NCBI RefSeq assembly: GCF_030444335.1
Contig: NZ_CP128595.1
Span: 2,246,501-2,310,500, forward strand
DNA from: Polaribacter huanghezhanensis
GTDB lineage: Bacteria; Bacteroidota; Bacteroidia; Flavobacteriales; Flavobacteriaceae
Reading direction: 5' to 3'
DNA length: 64,000 nucleotides
Shown here: piece after piece, positions 42,893 to 52,700 of the stretch
Layout of the letters: each line of letters starts with the position of its first letter
Position numbering within the stretch: the stretch's first letter is position 1
Notes under the pieces: model-generated
The model's input: only the letters and a program-made list of their open reading frames with translations
The model's database searches: none
Told to the model about the DNA's origin: nothing
Translations under genes and position numbers: made by a program

Positions 42893-44281
42893 ATGATTCA
42901 AAACGATACTATTATTGCGTTGGCCACTCCATCTGGAGTTGGAGCTATTTCTGTGATTCGTCTTTCTGGCGAAAAATCGATTGAAATTGTGGATGCTTTT
43001 TTTCAATCTGTAAAAAAAGGAAAAATATTAGGCAATCAGAAATCGCACAGCATTCATTTAGGTCATATTATAAGTAATGACGTACTCTTAGATGAAGTAT
43101 TAGTTTCCGTTTTTAAGAATCCAAATTCGTATACTGGCGAAAATATCATCGAAATTTCGTGTCACGGTTCTGTGTTTATTCAGCAAGAAATTATACAATT
43201 GTTTTTGAAAAATGGTTGTAGAATGGCAGATAATGGCGAGTTTACCATGCGTGCTTTCTTAAATGGAAAAATGGATTTATCGCAAGCAGAAGCTGTGGCG
43301 GATGTAATTGCTTCAAATTCGGCTGCAAGTCATCAAATGGCGATTCAGCAAATGCGTGGCGGAATTACCAATGAATTGAAAGAATTACGTACGCAATTGT
43401 TAGATTTTGCTGCTTTGATAGAATTAGAACTCGATTTTTCTGGTGAAGATGTTGAGTTTGCTGATAGAACAAAGTTTAAGGAATTGGTTGCACAAATTAC
43501 TTCGGTCTTAAAACGTTTGATTGATTCGTTTGCTTTTGGAAACGCCATGAAAAACGGAATTCCAGTTGCCATTATTGGCGAGCCAAACGTTGGGAAATCA
43601 ACCTTGTTAAACACACTTTTAAACGAAGAAAAAGCCATTGTTTCTGAAATTGCAGGAACCACTCGTGATGCTATAGAAGATGAACTCATTATTAATGGTG
43701 TTGCATTTCGCTTTATTGATACTGCCGGAATTAGAGAAACGGAAGATATTGTAGAAAGTATCGGAATTAAGAAAGCCTACGAAAAAGCAGAAAATGCGCA
43801 GTTGATTATCTTTATTATAGATCCGAGAGAAGAAAAAAGAAAAAAGAGAAAAGAAGAAATTTTATTGATTCAAAATCGCTTTCCAAATAAACGATTACTT
43901 GTTGTTGCCAATAAAATAGACTTAATCTCTTCTGAAGAAGCTGCTGTTTTAAAAAATGAGATTGAAAATTTAATTCCATTATCCGCAAAAAATAAAACAG
44001 GAATTGACATCTTAACCAACGAATTGACTTCATTAGTAAATACTGGCGCTTTAAGTAATAACGAAACCATTGTTTCTAATTCACGTCATTTTGAAGCTTT
44101 AAATAATGCTTTAGTAGCCATTACTTCTGTACAACAAGGTATTGATTTAGAAATTTCTACCGATTTATTTTCTATTGATATCCGTGAATGTTTGCGTCAT
44201 CTTGGGAACATTACTGGAGAATATGATGTTGACAAGGACATTTTAGGACATATCTTTTCTAATTTTTGTATCGGAAAATAA
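42893..44281 (+). CDS. mnmE: tRNA modification GTPase MnmE
   Basis: A 462-residue GTPase that, with MnmG, installs the 5-substituent on wobble uridines of tRNAs. The N-terminal formyl-THF-binding domain begins NDTIIALATPSGVGAISVIRLSG. The G domain is inserted in the helical domain: G1 GEPNVGKSTLLN (about 229), G2 EIAGTTRD, G3 DTAGIRET, G4 NKID. The C-terminus ends FCIGK, with the conserved CxGK motif that carries the catalytic Cys. Length is normal. Confidence 0.97.
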   Translation: MIQNDTIIALATPSGVGAISVIRLSGEKSIEIVDAFFQSVKKGKILGNQKSHSIHLGHIISNDVLLDEVLVSVFKNPNSYTGENIIEISCHGSVFIQQEIIQLFLKNGCRMADNGEFTMRAFLNGKMDLSQAEAVADVIASNSAASHQMAIQQMRGGITNELKELRTQLLDFAALIELELDFSGEDVEFADRTKFKELVAQITSVLKRLIDSFAFGNAMKNGIPVAIIGEPNVGKSTLLNTLLNEEKAIVSEIAGTTRDAIEDELIINGVAFRFIDTAGIRETEDIVESIGIKKAYEKAENAQLIIFIIDPREEKRKKRKEEILLIQNRFPNKRLLVVANKIDLISSEEAAVLKNEIENLIPLSAKNKTGIDILTNELTSLVNTGALSNNETIVSNSRHFEALNNALVAITSVQQGIDLEISTDLFSIDIRECLRHLGNITGEYDVDKDILGHIFSNFCIGK

Positions 44282-44303
44282 AACAAAAGGTCTTTAATTA
44301 TTA

Positions 44304-44357
44304 AATTTAAGAAAATTGCCTATTGCCACACAGGGTATTAGTAACCATCTTTGTAGT
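44304..44357 (+). promoter_or_regulatory. Repeated promoter module, copy A
   Basis: AAGAAAATTGCC (TTG at 44316-44318) and ACCATCTTTGTAGTGTA (44344-44360) frame a 27-base spacer. The same two blocks with the same spacing recur at copies B (44511-44565) and C (45145-45199). The -7-like box here is CATCTTTG. A second TTG at 44323 would give a 20-base spacer. Confidence 0.6.
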
Positions 44358-44447
44358 GTAGCATTTCAATACAAATAAATCCTACTGATTTACCCCCTAA
44401 ACATTATATATAAAAAGCTAAACCGCCCCCGAGTTTAGCTTTTTTTT
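44358..44447 (+). ncRNA. Candidate small RNA A (about 90 nt)
   Basis: Starts just after promoter module A and ends in a terminator. It contains no useful reading frame; CCCCC occurs once in the body (TTTACCCCCTAAAC, about 44390-44402) and once in the terminator loop. A related transcript C lies at 45197-45279. The family is unknown to me. Confidence 0.5.
44412..44447 (+). terminator. Terminator of small RNA A with a C-rich loop
   Basis: AGCTAAAC and GTTTAGCT pair, flanked by an A run and a T run, around the 9-base loop CGCCCCCGA. Confidence 0.85.
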
Positions 44448-44510
44448 ATGCGATATGTTTTTTTAGATTTAGAACACCTTTATTATCAACAACAAAAAAC
44501 AATTATAAAA

Positions 44511-44565
44511 ATTAAGAAAATTGCTTATCGATACATTCAGTAATATTAACTATTATTGTAGTGTA
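44511..44565 (+). promoter_or_regulatory. Repeated promoter module, copy B, for the small beta-barrel gene
   Basis: ATTAAGAAAATTGCT (TTG 44521-44523) and ACTATTATTGTAGTGTA (44549-44565) with a 27-base spacer. Unlike copies A and C it leads to a coding gene. The leader carries CCCCC at 44599-44603, only 3 bases before the ATG. Confidence 0.6.
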
Positions 44566-44606
44566 CTAATTTACACAAACTAATTATTCACATAAACTCC
44601 CCCGTT

Positions 44607-45116
44607 ATGAGAAAAATATTATTTGGTTGTTGCCTTATACTTACAATCTTTAGTTATGGTCAAAACAATATCGAAATATCTCTACAACAAGATTTAAGAC
44701 TATTCTTAGTTGGAGATCAAAAAGGAAATGCTCCTTTAACCACAAACATTTTATCTAAAATTGAAGTTCCTATTTACAAGCTTCAAAAAAGCCACTTAGC
44801 AACTTATATATCTCTAGAGTATGCCGACCTCATCGGAAAAAACTTCAAAAGATATGCTATAGGTGCTGGATATGTTGTTAAAAGCTTTTATAGAAAAATT
44901 GGTGCTGGTATCTATTTAGATTATGGAAAAATTTACAGACAAGAAGAAAGTTTTTCTAGCTTTAGCCTAAGTGGAGAACTTAATTTTAGAATAAACGATA
45001 AACTAAAATTTATTTGTACACAACAACTTACAAAAAGAAAAGATTTAAAAGTTTTATACAACTCTAAAAATGAATATGTTATAAGCGGTTTTATAGGTCT
45101 AAAATATGGTCTATAA
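44607..45116 (+). CDS. Small outer-membrane beta-barrel protein
   Basis: A 169-residue protein with a signal peptide (MRKILFGCCLILTIFSYGQ). The mature 150 residues are built from short alternating strands (NIEISLQQDLRLFLVG, KIEVPIYKL, ATYISLEYAD, YAIGAGYVV, GAGIYLDYG, SFSLSGELNFRIN, YVISGFIGLKYGL) ending in a barrel-type aromatic/hydrophobic terminus. This suits an eight-stranded outer-membrane barrel. The family is not recognised. It is transcribed from promoter module B; a short C-rich patch sits where a ribosome-binding site would be. Confidence 0.7.
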   Translation: MRKILFGCCLILTIFSYGQNNIEISLQQDLRLFLVGDQKGNAPLTTNILSKIEVPIYKLQKSHLATYISLEYADLIGKNFKRYAIGAGYVVKSFYRKIGAGIYLDYGKIYRQEESFSSFSLSGELNFRINDKLKFICTQQLTKRKDLKVLYNSKNEYVISGFIGLKYGL

Positions 45117-45144
45117 ATCAAAATCAGTTCTTATTTTTATAAAA

Positions 45145-45199
45145 ATTAAGAAGATTGCTTACAGGGTCTTTCTACAACATTAACTATTTTTGTAGTGTA
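45145..45199 (+). promoter_or_regulatory. Repeated promoter module, copy C
   Basis: ATTAAGAAGATTGCT (TTG 45155-45157) and ACTATTTTTGTAGTGTA (45183-45199), spacer 27. The -7 box TATTTTTG at 45185-45192 is a perfect TAnnTTTG. Confidence 0.65.
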
Positions 45200-45279
45200 C
45201 TAAATGCAAATAAAAAAAATACACATATCCCTAGTGTTATATAAAAAAGCTAAACTGCCCCCAGGTTTAGCTTTTTTTT
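45197..45279 (+). ncRNA. Candidate small RNA C (about 83 nt)
   Basis: Follows promoter module C and ends in a terminator nearly the same as that of RNA A. The body is A-rich with one CCC (ATATCCCTAG). No reading frame is apparent. It may also be read as the tail of the beta-barrel transcript. Confidence 0.5.
45243..45279 (+). terminator. Terminator of small RNA C with a C-rich loop
   Basis: AGCTAAAC and GTTTAGCT pair around the loop TGCCCCCAG, with A and T runs outside. Stem sequence and loop length are as in terminator A. Confidence 0.85.
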
Positions 45280-45332
45280 ATGCGAAATATTTAGAGAAAT
45301 TTATAATTTTTTTAGCCAGAAGAAAAAGCTTT

Positions 45333-45695
45333 TTAGTTTAGTGTTTTAAGAGTATCTATTAGATTGTCAAAGTCTTTAGACTTATCAAAAAAAGCAAAAG
45401 CACCATAACTAAAACAAATTTGTTTTAGTTCTATACACGTAGTAAAAACATGAACTTTTATTGTAATCTATTTTTCTTTAAGCCATTTTAATAGCTCTAT
45501 ACAATTTCCATCTGGTAAACTCAAATCAAGTACAACTAATTTAAATTTAATTGTATTAAAAGTTAAAATTGCTTCTTGTAAAAATTCGGTTAAAAAACGT
45601 CTTTTATGCCACTAACTTCTTAACTGCATTAACAATTTTTTTCCTATAAAAAGGTTGTTCTCTACAATTAGTAAGTTGTTTAGTTCTGATTCCAT
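45333..45695 (-). pseudogene. Decayed stand-alone response regulator receiver domain
   Basis: The minus strand translates in one frame over 121 codons as a receiver domain: NNLLIVENNLFIGKKLL, then LVVLDLSLPDGNCIELLKWLKEK with the phosphoacceptor Asp, HVFTTC, and YGAFAFFDKSKDFDNLIDTLKTLN with the conserved Lys. Two in-frame TAG codons (codons 28 and 76) interrupt it, with no frameshift. The C-terminal end is intact and there is no output domain. It lies 140 bases after the intact LuxR-type regulator on the same strand, so both probably belonged to one signalling cluster. Confidence 0.85.
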
Positions 45696-45836
45696 CTGAT
45701 TTTTAATTATAGGGGAGAAAATAAATAAACTGAATCATGAAGATAGGTTATTTTTATAGAGTTTCATATTACTGAAACAGCTATTCTAAAAGGAAAGAAA
45801 AAAAAGATATAAGTTAAATGAGAATGATCTTTTAGT

Positions 45837-46475
45837 TTACAATGTAGTTAACCCTTCTTGAATAGCATATTTTGTTAATTCAGAAATGGTATATACATCT
45901 ATCTTTTTCATTATATTATTTCTATGAACATCAATAGTTTTTGAACTTAAAAACAAGATTTCTCCTATTTCTTTAGAAGAATTACCTTCTGCAATTAATT
46001 GTAAGACCTCTTTCTCTCTAAAGCTCAATTGTTTTTTCTCTAGATTTTCACTTTTATTTAGCGAAGCAATAATTTCTTGATTGATATCCTTTGACAAGTA
46101 TTTTCTATTTTGCATTACTGTAATAATGGCTGCAATTAATTCTTCTGAATCTCCATCTTTTAACAAATATCCTAAAGCACCTGCTTTAAACATGCTTTGA
46201 ATAAACTGTCTACCGGAGTGCATAGAGGCACCTATTATTTTTATATCTGGATGGTTCTTATGAATTTGACTCGCAGCTTCTATACCATTTAAACCAGCCA
46301 TTGCTACATCCATAATAACAACATTTGGCAGCAGTTTTGAACATTTTTGTATAGCTTCCCTACCGTTAGAAGCTTCTCCAATTACATGCATATTAGCTTT
46401 TTGCTCTATAATATTCCTCAAACCATCTCGAAGTAATTTATGATCGTCAACTAATAATATTTTAATTTCTTCCAT
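45837..46475 (-). CDS. NarL/FixJ (LuxR) family response regulator
   Basis: A 212-residue two-domain regulator. The receiver has DD at 10-11 (LLVDDHKLL), phosphoacceptor Asp56 in VVIMDVAMAGLNG and Lys106 in GYLLKDGD. The C-terminal LuxR helix-turn-helix (about 148-205) reads LSFREKEVLQLIAEGNSSKEIGEILFLSSKTIDVHRNNIMKKI. It is a phosphorylation-controlled DNA-binding transcription factor. Its kinase is not intact here: a short kinase-like C-terminus remains just upstream, and a decayed receiver lies downstream, so the regulator may now be orphaned or served in trans. Confidence 0.93.
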   Translation of the reverse strand: MEEIKILLVDDHKLLRDGLRNIIEQKANMHVIGEASNGREAIQKCSKLLPNVVIMDVAMAGLNGIEAASQIHKNHPDIKIIGASMHSGRQFIQSMFKAGALGYLLKDGDSEELIAAIITVMQNRKYLSKDINQEIIASLNKSENLEKKQLSFREKEVLQLIAEGNSSKEIGEILFLSSKTIDVHRNNIMKKIDVYTISELTKYAIQEGLTTL

Positions 46476-46481
46476 AGCTTG

Positions 46482-46556
46482 TTATTTAGATAAAGTAACA
46501 ATAATTTTAGCAGTCGTTCCTGCATTTATTTCTAATAATATAGAAAACTCTTCTTA
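46482..46556 (-). pseudogene. Possible remnant of a sensor histidine kinase C-terminus
   Basis: Just upstream of the regulator start, a minus-strand frame reads EFSILLEINAGTTAKIIVTLSK and stops. GTTAKIIVTL resembles the last strand of a HATPase_c domain (G-T-T-hydrophobic). An in-frame TAA lies immediately before it. Only about 22 codons remain, so the call is tentative. Confidence 0.35.
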
Positions 46557-46655
46557 GATATAGTTAAGAGAATTAACCTCCTTTTATCTATTTTTTTTTA
46601 ATACTGTAGAACGTAATATACAAAAAAAAAAAACAACATCCACAATATCCAATAT

Positions 46656-46689
46656 TTGCAATAGGTATAATCATTTTTTTGTATTTTTG
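46656..46689 (+). promoter_or_regulatory. Promoter of the giant surface protein gene
   Basis: TTG at 46656-46658 and TATTTTTG at 46682-46689 are 23 bases apart; the -7 box is an exact TAnnTTTG. The leader to the ATG at 46766 is about 70 bases. Confidence 0.55.
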
Positions 46690-46765
46690 CAATAACTAAA
46701 CCAACTTAAAAGTTTATTTTGCAATATAAAATAGCGTGTAACTATTTTTAAAAAATGAAAATTTT

Positions 46766-49700
46766 ATGAAACTAAGAATTAGTACTAAAACACTATTAAC
46801 TACATTTCTGACCCTAATAGTGCTTTTTTTTAGTATTAAAGTTAGTGCTCAATCGATAGCTCCAACAAACGGAGAAAGTACTATTTGTGGAGAATGTGCT
46901 CCTCCTGGTTGGACATTTCCTTCTGGGGCTACACCAGATGTATCTAACAGAACACAAGCTGGCGGTAATTTTAAAGCTCCCAGAACTGGAGGGAATTTGG
47001 GTTATAATGCTTTTTGGTCATCAAATGGTGTTACAAAAATAATATTGCCATCGCCCCCTACAGGACACACAACTTTTATTTCATTAAGAGATGTTGGTCC
47101 ACAGTACAGCGAAGAATCTGTGCAAACAGTAATTACAGGTTTGCTGCCTAATAAATTGTACAGATTAACTATGTACACGATTTCTCCAAGAACAGACAAT
47201 ACTGGGCCAGATGGTTACTATTATGCTGGCACAAAAATGAATCAATTTGATTATAGCATTACTGCACAAGGAAATGAACAAGCAAGGCAAAGTTTAACTA
47301 TTTTATCTGCTACCCAATGGAATGCTACTCAATTTATATTTAGAACACCAACTGTCTTAGATGGTCTAGGTAACGATTCTGTAACCTTAACATTATATCC
47401 TAAAAGAGATGGTAATTATTATAGACCTAATTATAATGGAGATACTAGTTCTGCTGCCTTAGAAGTTGTAGCTATTTCTATTGGTGGTACTGTAAATCCA
47501 ATTGGTCGGTTAGATACAGATGGAGATGGTATTTATGATGATGAAGATATAGATGATGATAATGATGGAATTTTAGATACAGCCGAATACTCAGTAACTT
47601 TAGATTTTACTGCAGACGAGGATAGTGATGGTGTACCAAATTATTTAGATGTTAATGATAATAATGGCGGAGGAAGTATAGGTACAGATTACGCTGATTT
47701 AAATGGTGATGGAATTCCAGATGCTTATGATTTTGACCGTGATGGAATCCCAAATCATATAGATTTAGATTCGGATAATGATGGAATTTTAGATGTAGTA
47801 GAAGCACAAACACATATAACCACAAATTATATTACTCCTACAGGTTCTGTAGGAACTAATGGGTATTATGATGTTTTTGAAGTAAGTGCAGATTCTGGAA
47901 TACCCAAATTTACACCAGAAAACACAGACGGAGATGCTTTTTCTTTATTTAAACCTGATTTTTTAGATATTGATGCAGATAATGATGGAATTCCAGATAT
48001 CGTTGAAGCGCATTCTACTTCAGATTATAAAAACAGTTTACCAATAGGTGTTTTTGGCACTAATGGTGTAGATTCGAGATACGAAAATGTAGATACTTTT
48101 TCACCAACAGGTATTACAATTGTAGATACAGATTTAGATGCCATTCCAGATTATAGAGATTTAGATTCGGATAATGACGGAACTTCAGATTTACTAGAAA
48201 GTGGTTTAGGGAATACCTTAAGTGGAAATGATTCTGACGGTGATGGTTTAGACAATAATCAAGATAACACAGATTCTGCATTTACAAATGGCGTTTCTAA
48301 TTACGATGCTACAAACGGATTGACAAATACAGAAACACAATTAGCCGAAACAGAAACTCCAAATGACGTAACAACTGGTGGTAATGTAGATTTTAGAGAT
48401 GATGTAAACGGAATAGATACAGATGGAGATAAAGTTCCAGATGCTATAGATTTAGATGATGATAATGACGGAATTTTAGATACAAATGAATGTGTAAATC
48501 AAAATATTCCAGAGACCTATGCAGATAATGTTGTACTAGATTCATCTGTTCGTAACCAAGATAACGCAATAGGTAACACACCTAATACATCTGCCGATTT
48601 TAATAGTATTAATGATGTACTTGGACTTAGATTAGGAACGAACCCAATTAGCTCTGGAACAACATTACTGCTTAGAATAAGTAAAAACAAGAAGAAGACT
48701 AAAATATTTAGAATACAACAAGCAGATGCAAATGGCAGTCCTTCAGGATCAGCTAATAATTCAAACGAGCTACTTATTACCGCAACAACAACACCAACCA
48801 ATTACAATTACACTTTAAATGCTAATACTCAATATTTAAGAATAAGTATGCAAACAAAAGATGGTAAGGGGTATGCTCAATTTCATATGGTTACCATACC
48901 TGGTTCAACAGGTTGTCTTGATTTTGACACAGACGGAGATGGTATTGTTAATCGTTTAGATATTGATTCAGATAATGATGGTATTATAGACAACGTAGAA
49001 GCACAAACAACTGCGGGTTATATTGCACCTAATACTGATTCTTATGCAATTTATGCAGCTAACAATGGTATAAACTCTGCATATTTAACAGGATTAACTC
49101 CTGTAAACACAGATAAAGGAGCTTCTTTTACAAACAAAGATAACAAACCAGATTATTTAGACATCGATTCAGATAACGATGGTATTCCAGATAATATAGA
49201 AGCACAAACAACAACAGGTTATGTAAATTTTGTTGCAGTAACTGGTTCAGATAAAAATGGCTTAAGTAGTGCTTATGATTTTTCAGACAATTTTACAGCC
49301 GTTGGGTTATCAAATACATTAGTAAATATTGATGGTGATGTAGAGACAGATTATAGAGACCCAGATTCTGATGGTGATGGCACATTAGATAGTGCAGAAG
49401 GATTAAGTTCTATAACTACTGGTTCTTTTGGTACAGATACAGATGGTGATGGTTTAGATGATATTTACGAACATGGCTCTACAAATGATGGTTTTGTAGT
49501 AAATGACGGAATTACAAACCCAAAGGGATCAGGTTTAATAGATGCTGATGCTGATGCTCTTACTGGTGGAGATGTTGATTATAGGGATGCATTAGCAGGA
49601 ACTGATACAGATGGTGACGGCATTATAGATTCTATAGATATTGACGATGACAATGATGGTATTTTAGATTCAGTGGAAGGTGCTGCTTGTGGAACGAGTA

Positions 49701-52700
49701 GTTCTCCAACTCTTTTTACTGGAGGGCTAGCGACTCAAAGCTCTACGGGGTATGGAGGAAATGCGACAAGAGCAAACGACGGAAACACAAGTGGTGTTTG
49801 GAATAATAATTCCGTTACCCATACAAATAGTGAAGCCAACCCATGGTGGTTGTTAGATATGGAATCTGAAAAATTAATTGATAATATTACTATTTGGAAT
49901 AGAACAGATTGTTGTTCTGAACGTCTGAATAATTTTGTTTTAGAAATTTTAGATACTAATTTAACAGTTGTTAGCACCTACAATCATGTTGAAAGTGTAA
50001 ATACCAGTGTTAATGTTTCTGGTATAAATGTAACTGGAAGATATGTTCGGGTCAGATTAGAAACTACTAATTTTTTAAGTCTTGCAGAAGTTCAAGTCTA
50101 TACTTTATCAGCATCTAACTGTGACTTCGATGGTGACGGTATACCGAACTCAAAAGATTTAGATTCAGACGGTGATGGAATTTTAGACATTATAGAATCA
50201 CAACCAGCAACAGGTGCAAAGACTTTATCGGGTAATGATGCTGATAATGACGGGTTAGATGATAATTTTGACGCTACACCAACACAAGGGGCTTCTGGTT
50301 CAAGCGGTACTACTCCAGTTGTTACAACAGCTACAGATACAACACCTGATTATTTAGATATTGATGCTGATGACGATGGAATTCCTGATAATATAGAAGC
50401 ACAATCTACGCAAGGTTATATTGTACCAACAGGAAATGTCGGTTTAAATGGCGTAGATGCTGCCTATGAAAATAACGACACTTTTAATCCGACAGGATTA
50501 ACAACTCCAAATACAGACACAACATTAAATAATAATCCAGATACCATTCCAGATTATAGAGATATAGATGCTGATGGTGACGGAACATTAGACAATGTCG
50601 AAGGATTAAACCCTATTCCGGCAGGAACTTTAGGAACAGATACAGATGGCGACGGTTTAGATGATCTATATGAAAATGGATCAAACAATGATGGCCCCAT
50701 TGCAAACGACGGAATTACAAACCCTTCAACCACATTATTAGATGCAGATAATGACGGAGGCTCTACAGGAGATGTAGATTATAGAGACATTAGCGTTATT
50801 TTAGATAATGACAACGATGGCGTTATAGATTCTGTAGACTTAGATGATGATAATGATGGTATTTTAGATTCTGTTGAAGGAAATGGAGATACTGATGGAG
50901 ATGGTATTAAAGATTCATTTGATATAGATTCAGATAATGATGGTATTCCAGACAATATAGAAGCACAATCAACTATAGGGTATATTGCACCTAATACAGA
51001 TTTACCGGCAACATACACTACTAACAACGGTGTAAATTCAGCATATCTAGGTGGATTAACTCCTAGAAACACAGATGCAATCACTCAAAATGGCGCAACA
51101 GATAATTTACCTGATTATTTAGATACAGATTCAGATAATGATGGTAAACTGGACCGTTTAGAAGCGGGTTTTGGTTCGGCTGCAAGTGGAAATGATGCAG
51201 ACAACGATGGGTTAGATGATCTTTTTGAACATGGTTCTACAACAGATGGCTTTGTAGTAAATGACGGAATAAATACACCTATTTCTAGTTTACCAGATGA
51301 AGATACAGATGCAGCAGTTGCAGGTTCAAATACTCCATCTGCTAATTATAACGATGTAGATTATAGAGATATTGATGATGACAGATCTGCTACAATAACT
51401 GCTGGTCATGTTTTATGGCTGCGTTCAGATCTAGGCTTAATTGGTACAACAAAAGTTACAAGCTGGAATGATCAAGCAGGAACTCCACAAAACGCAACCC
51501 CAAACAATGAACCAACAATAAAAACAAGTGGATTAAACTTTAATCCTACAGTAGTTTTAAATGGAGCCAATCAAAACTTACAAATTCCAACCGGAATTTT
51601 CGGAAACACAGCGACAAATGCCTATTCTTCTGTTTGGATTTATGGTGTAAGTAAAAGAACTACCAGTACACATGATGATGATGATGATGATGCATATCTT
51701 TTTTCTCATGATGTAGATGGTTCTAATGTAATGTCTCTAAGAGCACCAAGTAAAGCTTCTAACCTTAGTTTTAATCCAGGAACTGGAGGAAACACGTTAA
51801 CTTCAGCTTGGGGTAGCACAAATAATACGTTTAATTTATGGAATGCAGGATTTGATAATGGTGCAACTCAACCTTCAGGAGCAAGAACTGTTATTTATAG
51901 AGATGGCCGTAGGTTAGCTACAAATACAACAACTGGCCGTTTTGGTGGAGATAATGGAATTGCATATATTGGTAGAAATGGCAATAATTATATGAATGGA
52001 GAAATTGCCGAGTTAATGGTATACACAAGTGTACCAACACCAGCAGAGCAACAACAAATACAGTCATATTTAGCTATTAAGTATGGAATTACGTTAGATA
52101 ATATAATTGATACAGACGGAACCATAACAGAAGGTGATTACACATTGTTAGATGGCACAAAAGTTTGGAATAAAACAGTAAACAATACATATCATAACGA
52201 TGTTGCTGGTATTGGTAGAGAAGACGGAATGTTATTATCTCAAAAACAATCTAAATCTATCAATAGCGATGGTGTTATTACTATTGGCATCAATAGTATT
52301 GCAGCAAGTAATAAGCTTAATACAGGGGTAATAGCGGCTAACAAATCCTTTTTAATGTGGGGTAATAACGATAGTCCATTAACAAATACAAATACAAGTA
52401 CACTTCTTTGTTCTAATGAAAAACAATTAGATAGAGTTTGGAAAGTTGTTGAAACTGGTACTATTAGTAGTGTACAAATAGCAATTACAAGAGCAACTGT
52501 CGGTACTTTTAATTTTGATAATGTTTTAAACGCTATAAATACAATTAAGGTTTTAAAAGTCGCTGATGATGCTAACTTTACCATCAATGTAAAATACTTA
52601 AAATTAACGGCAGTAAATATTAATGGCACAGATCACTATGTAGCTAATTACGATTTTAATGGTACTAAATACTTTACCTATTCAGAAATAAATGGTATTT

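Noticed and set aside
51672-51692. (GAT)7 run as a phase-variation switch in the giant gene
   Set aside because: A three-base unit changes only the number of Asp residues and cannot turn the gene off.
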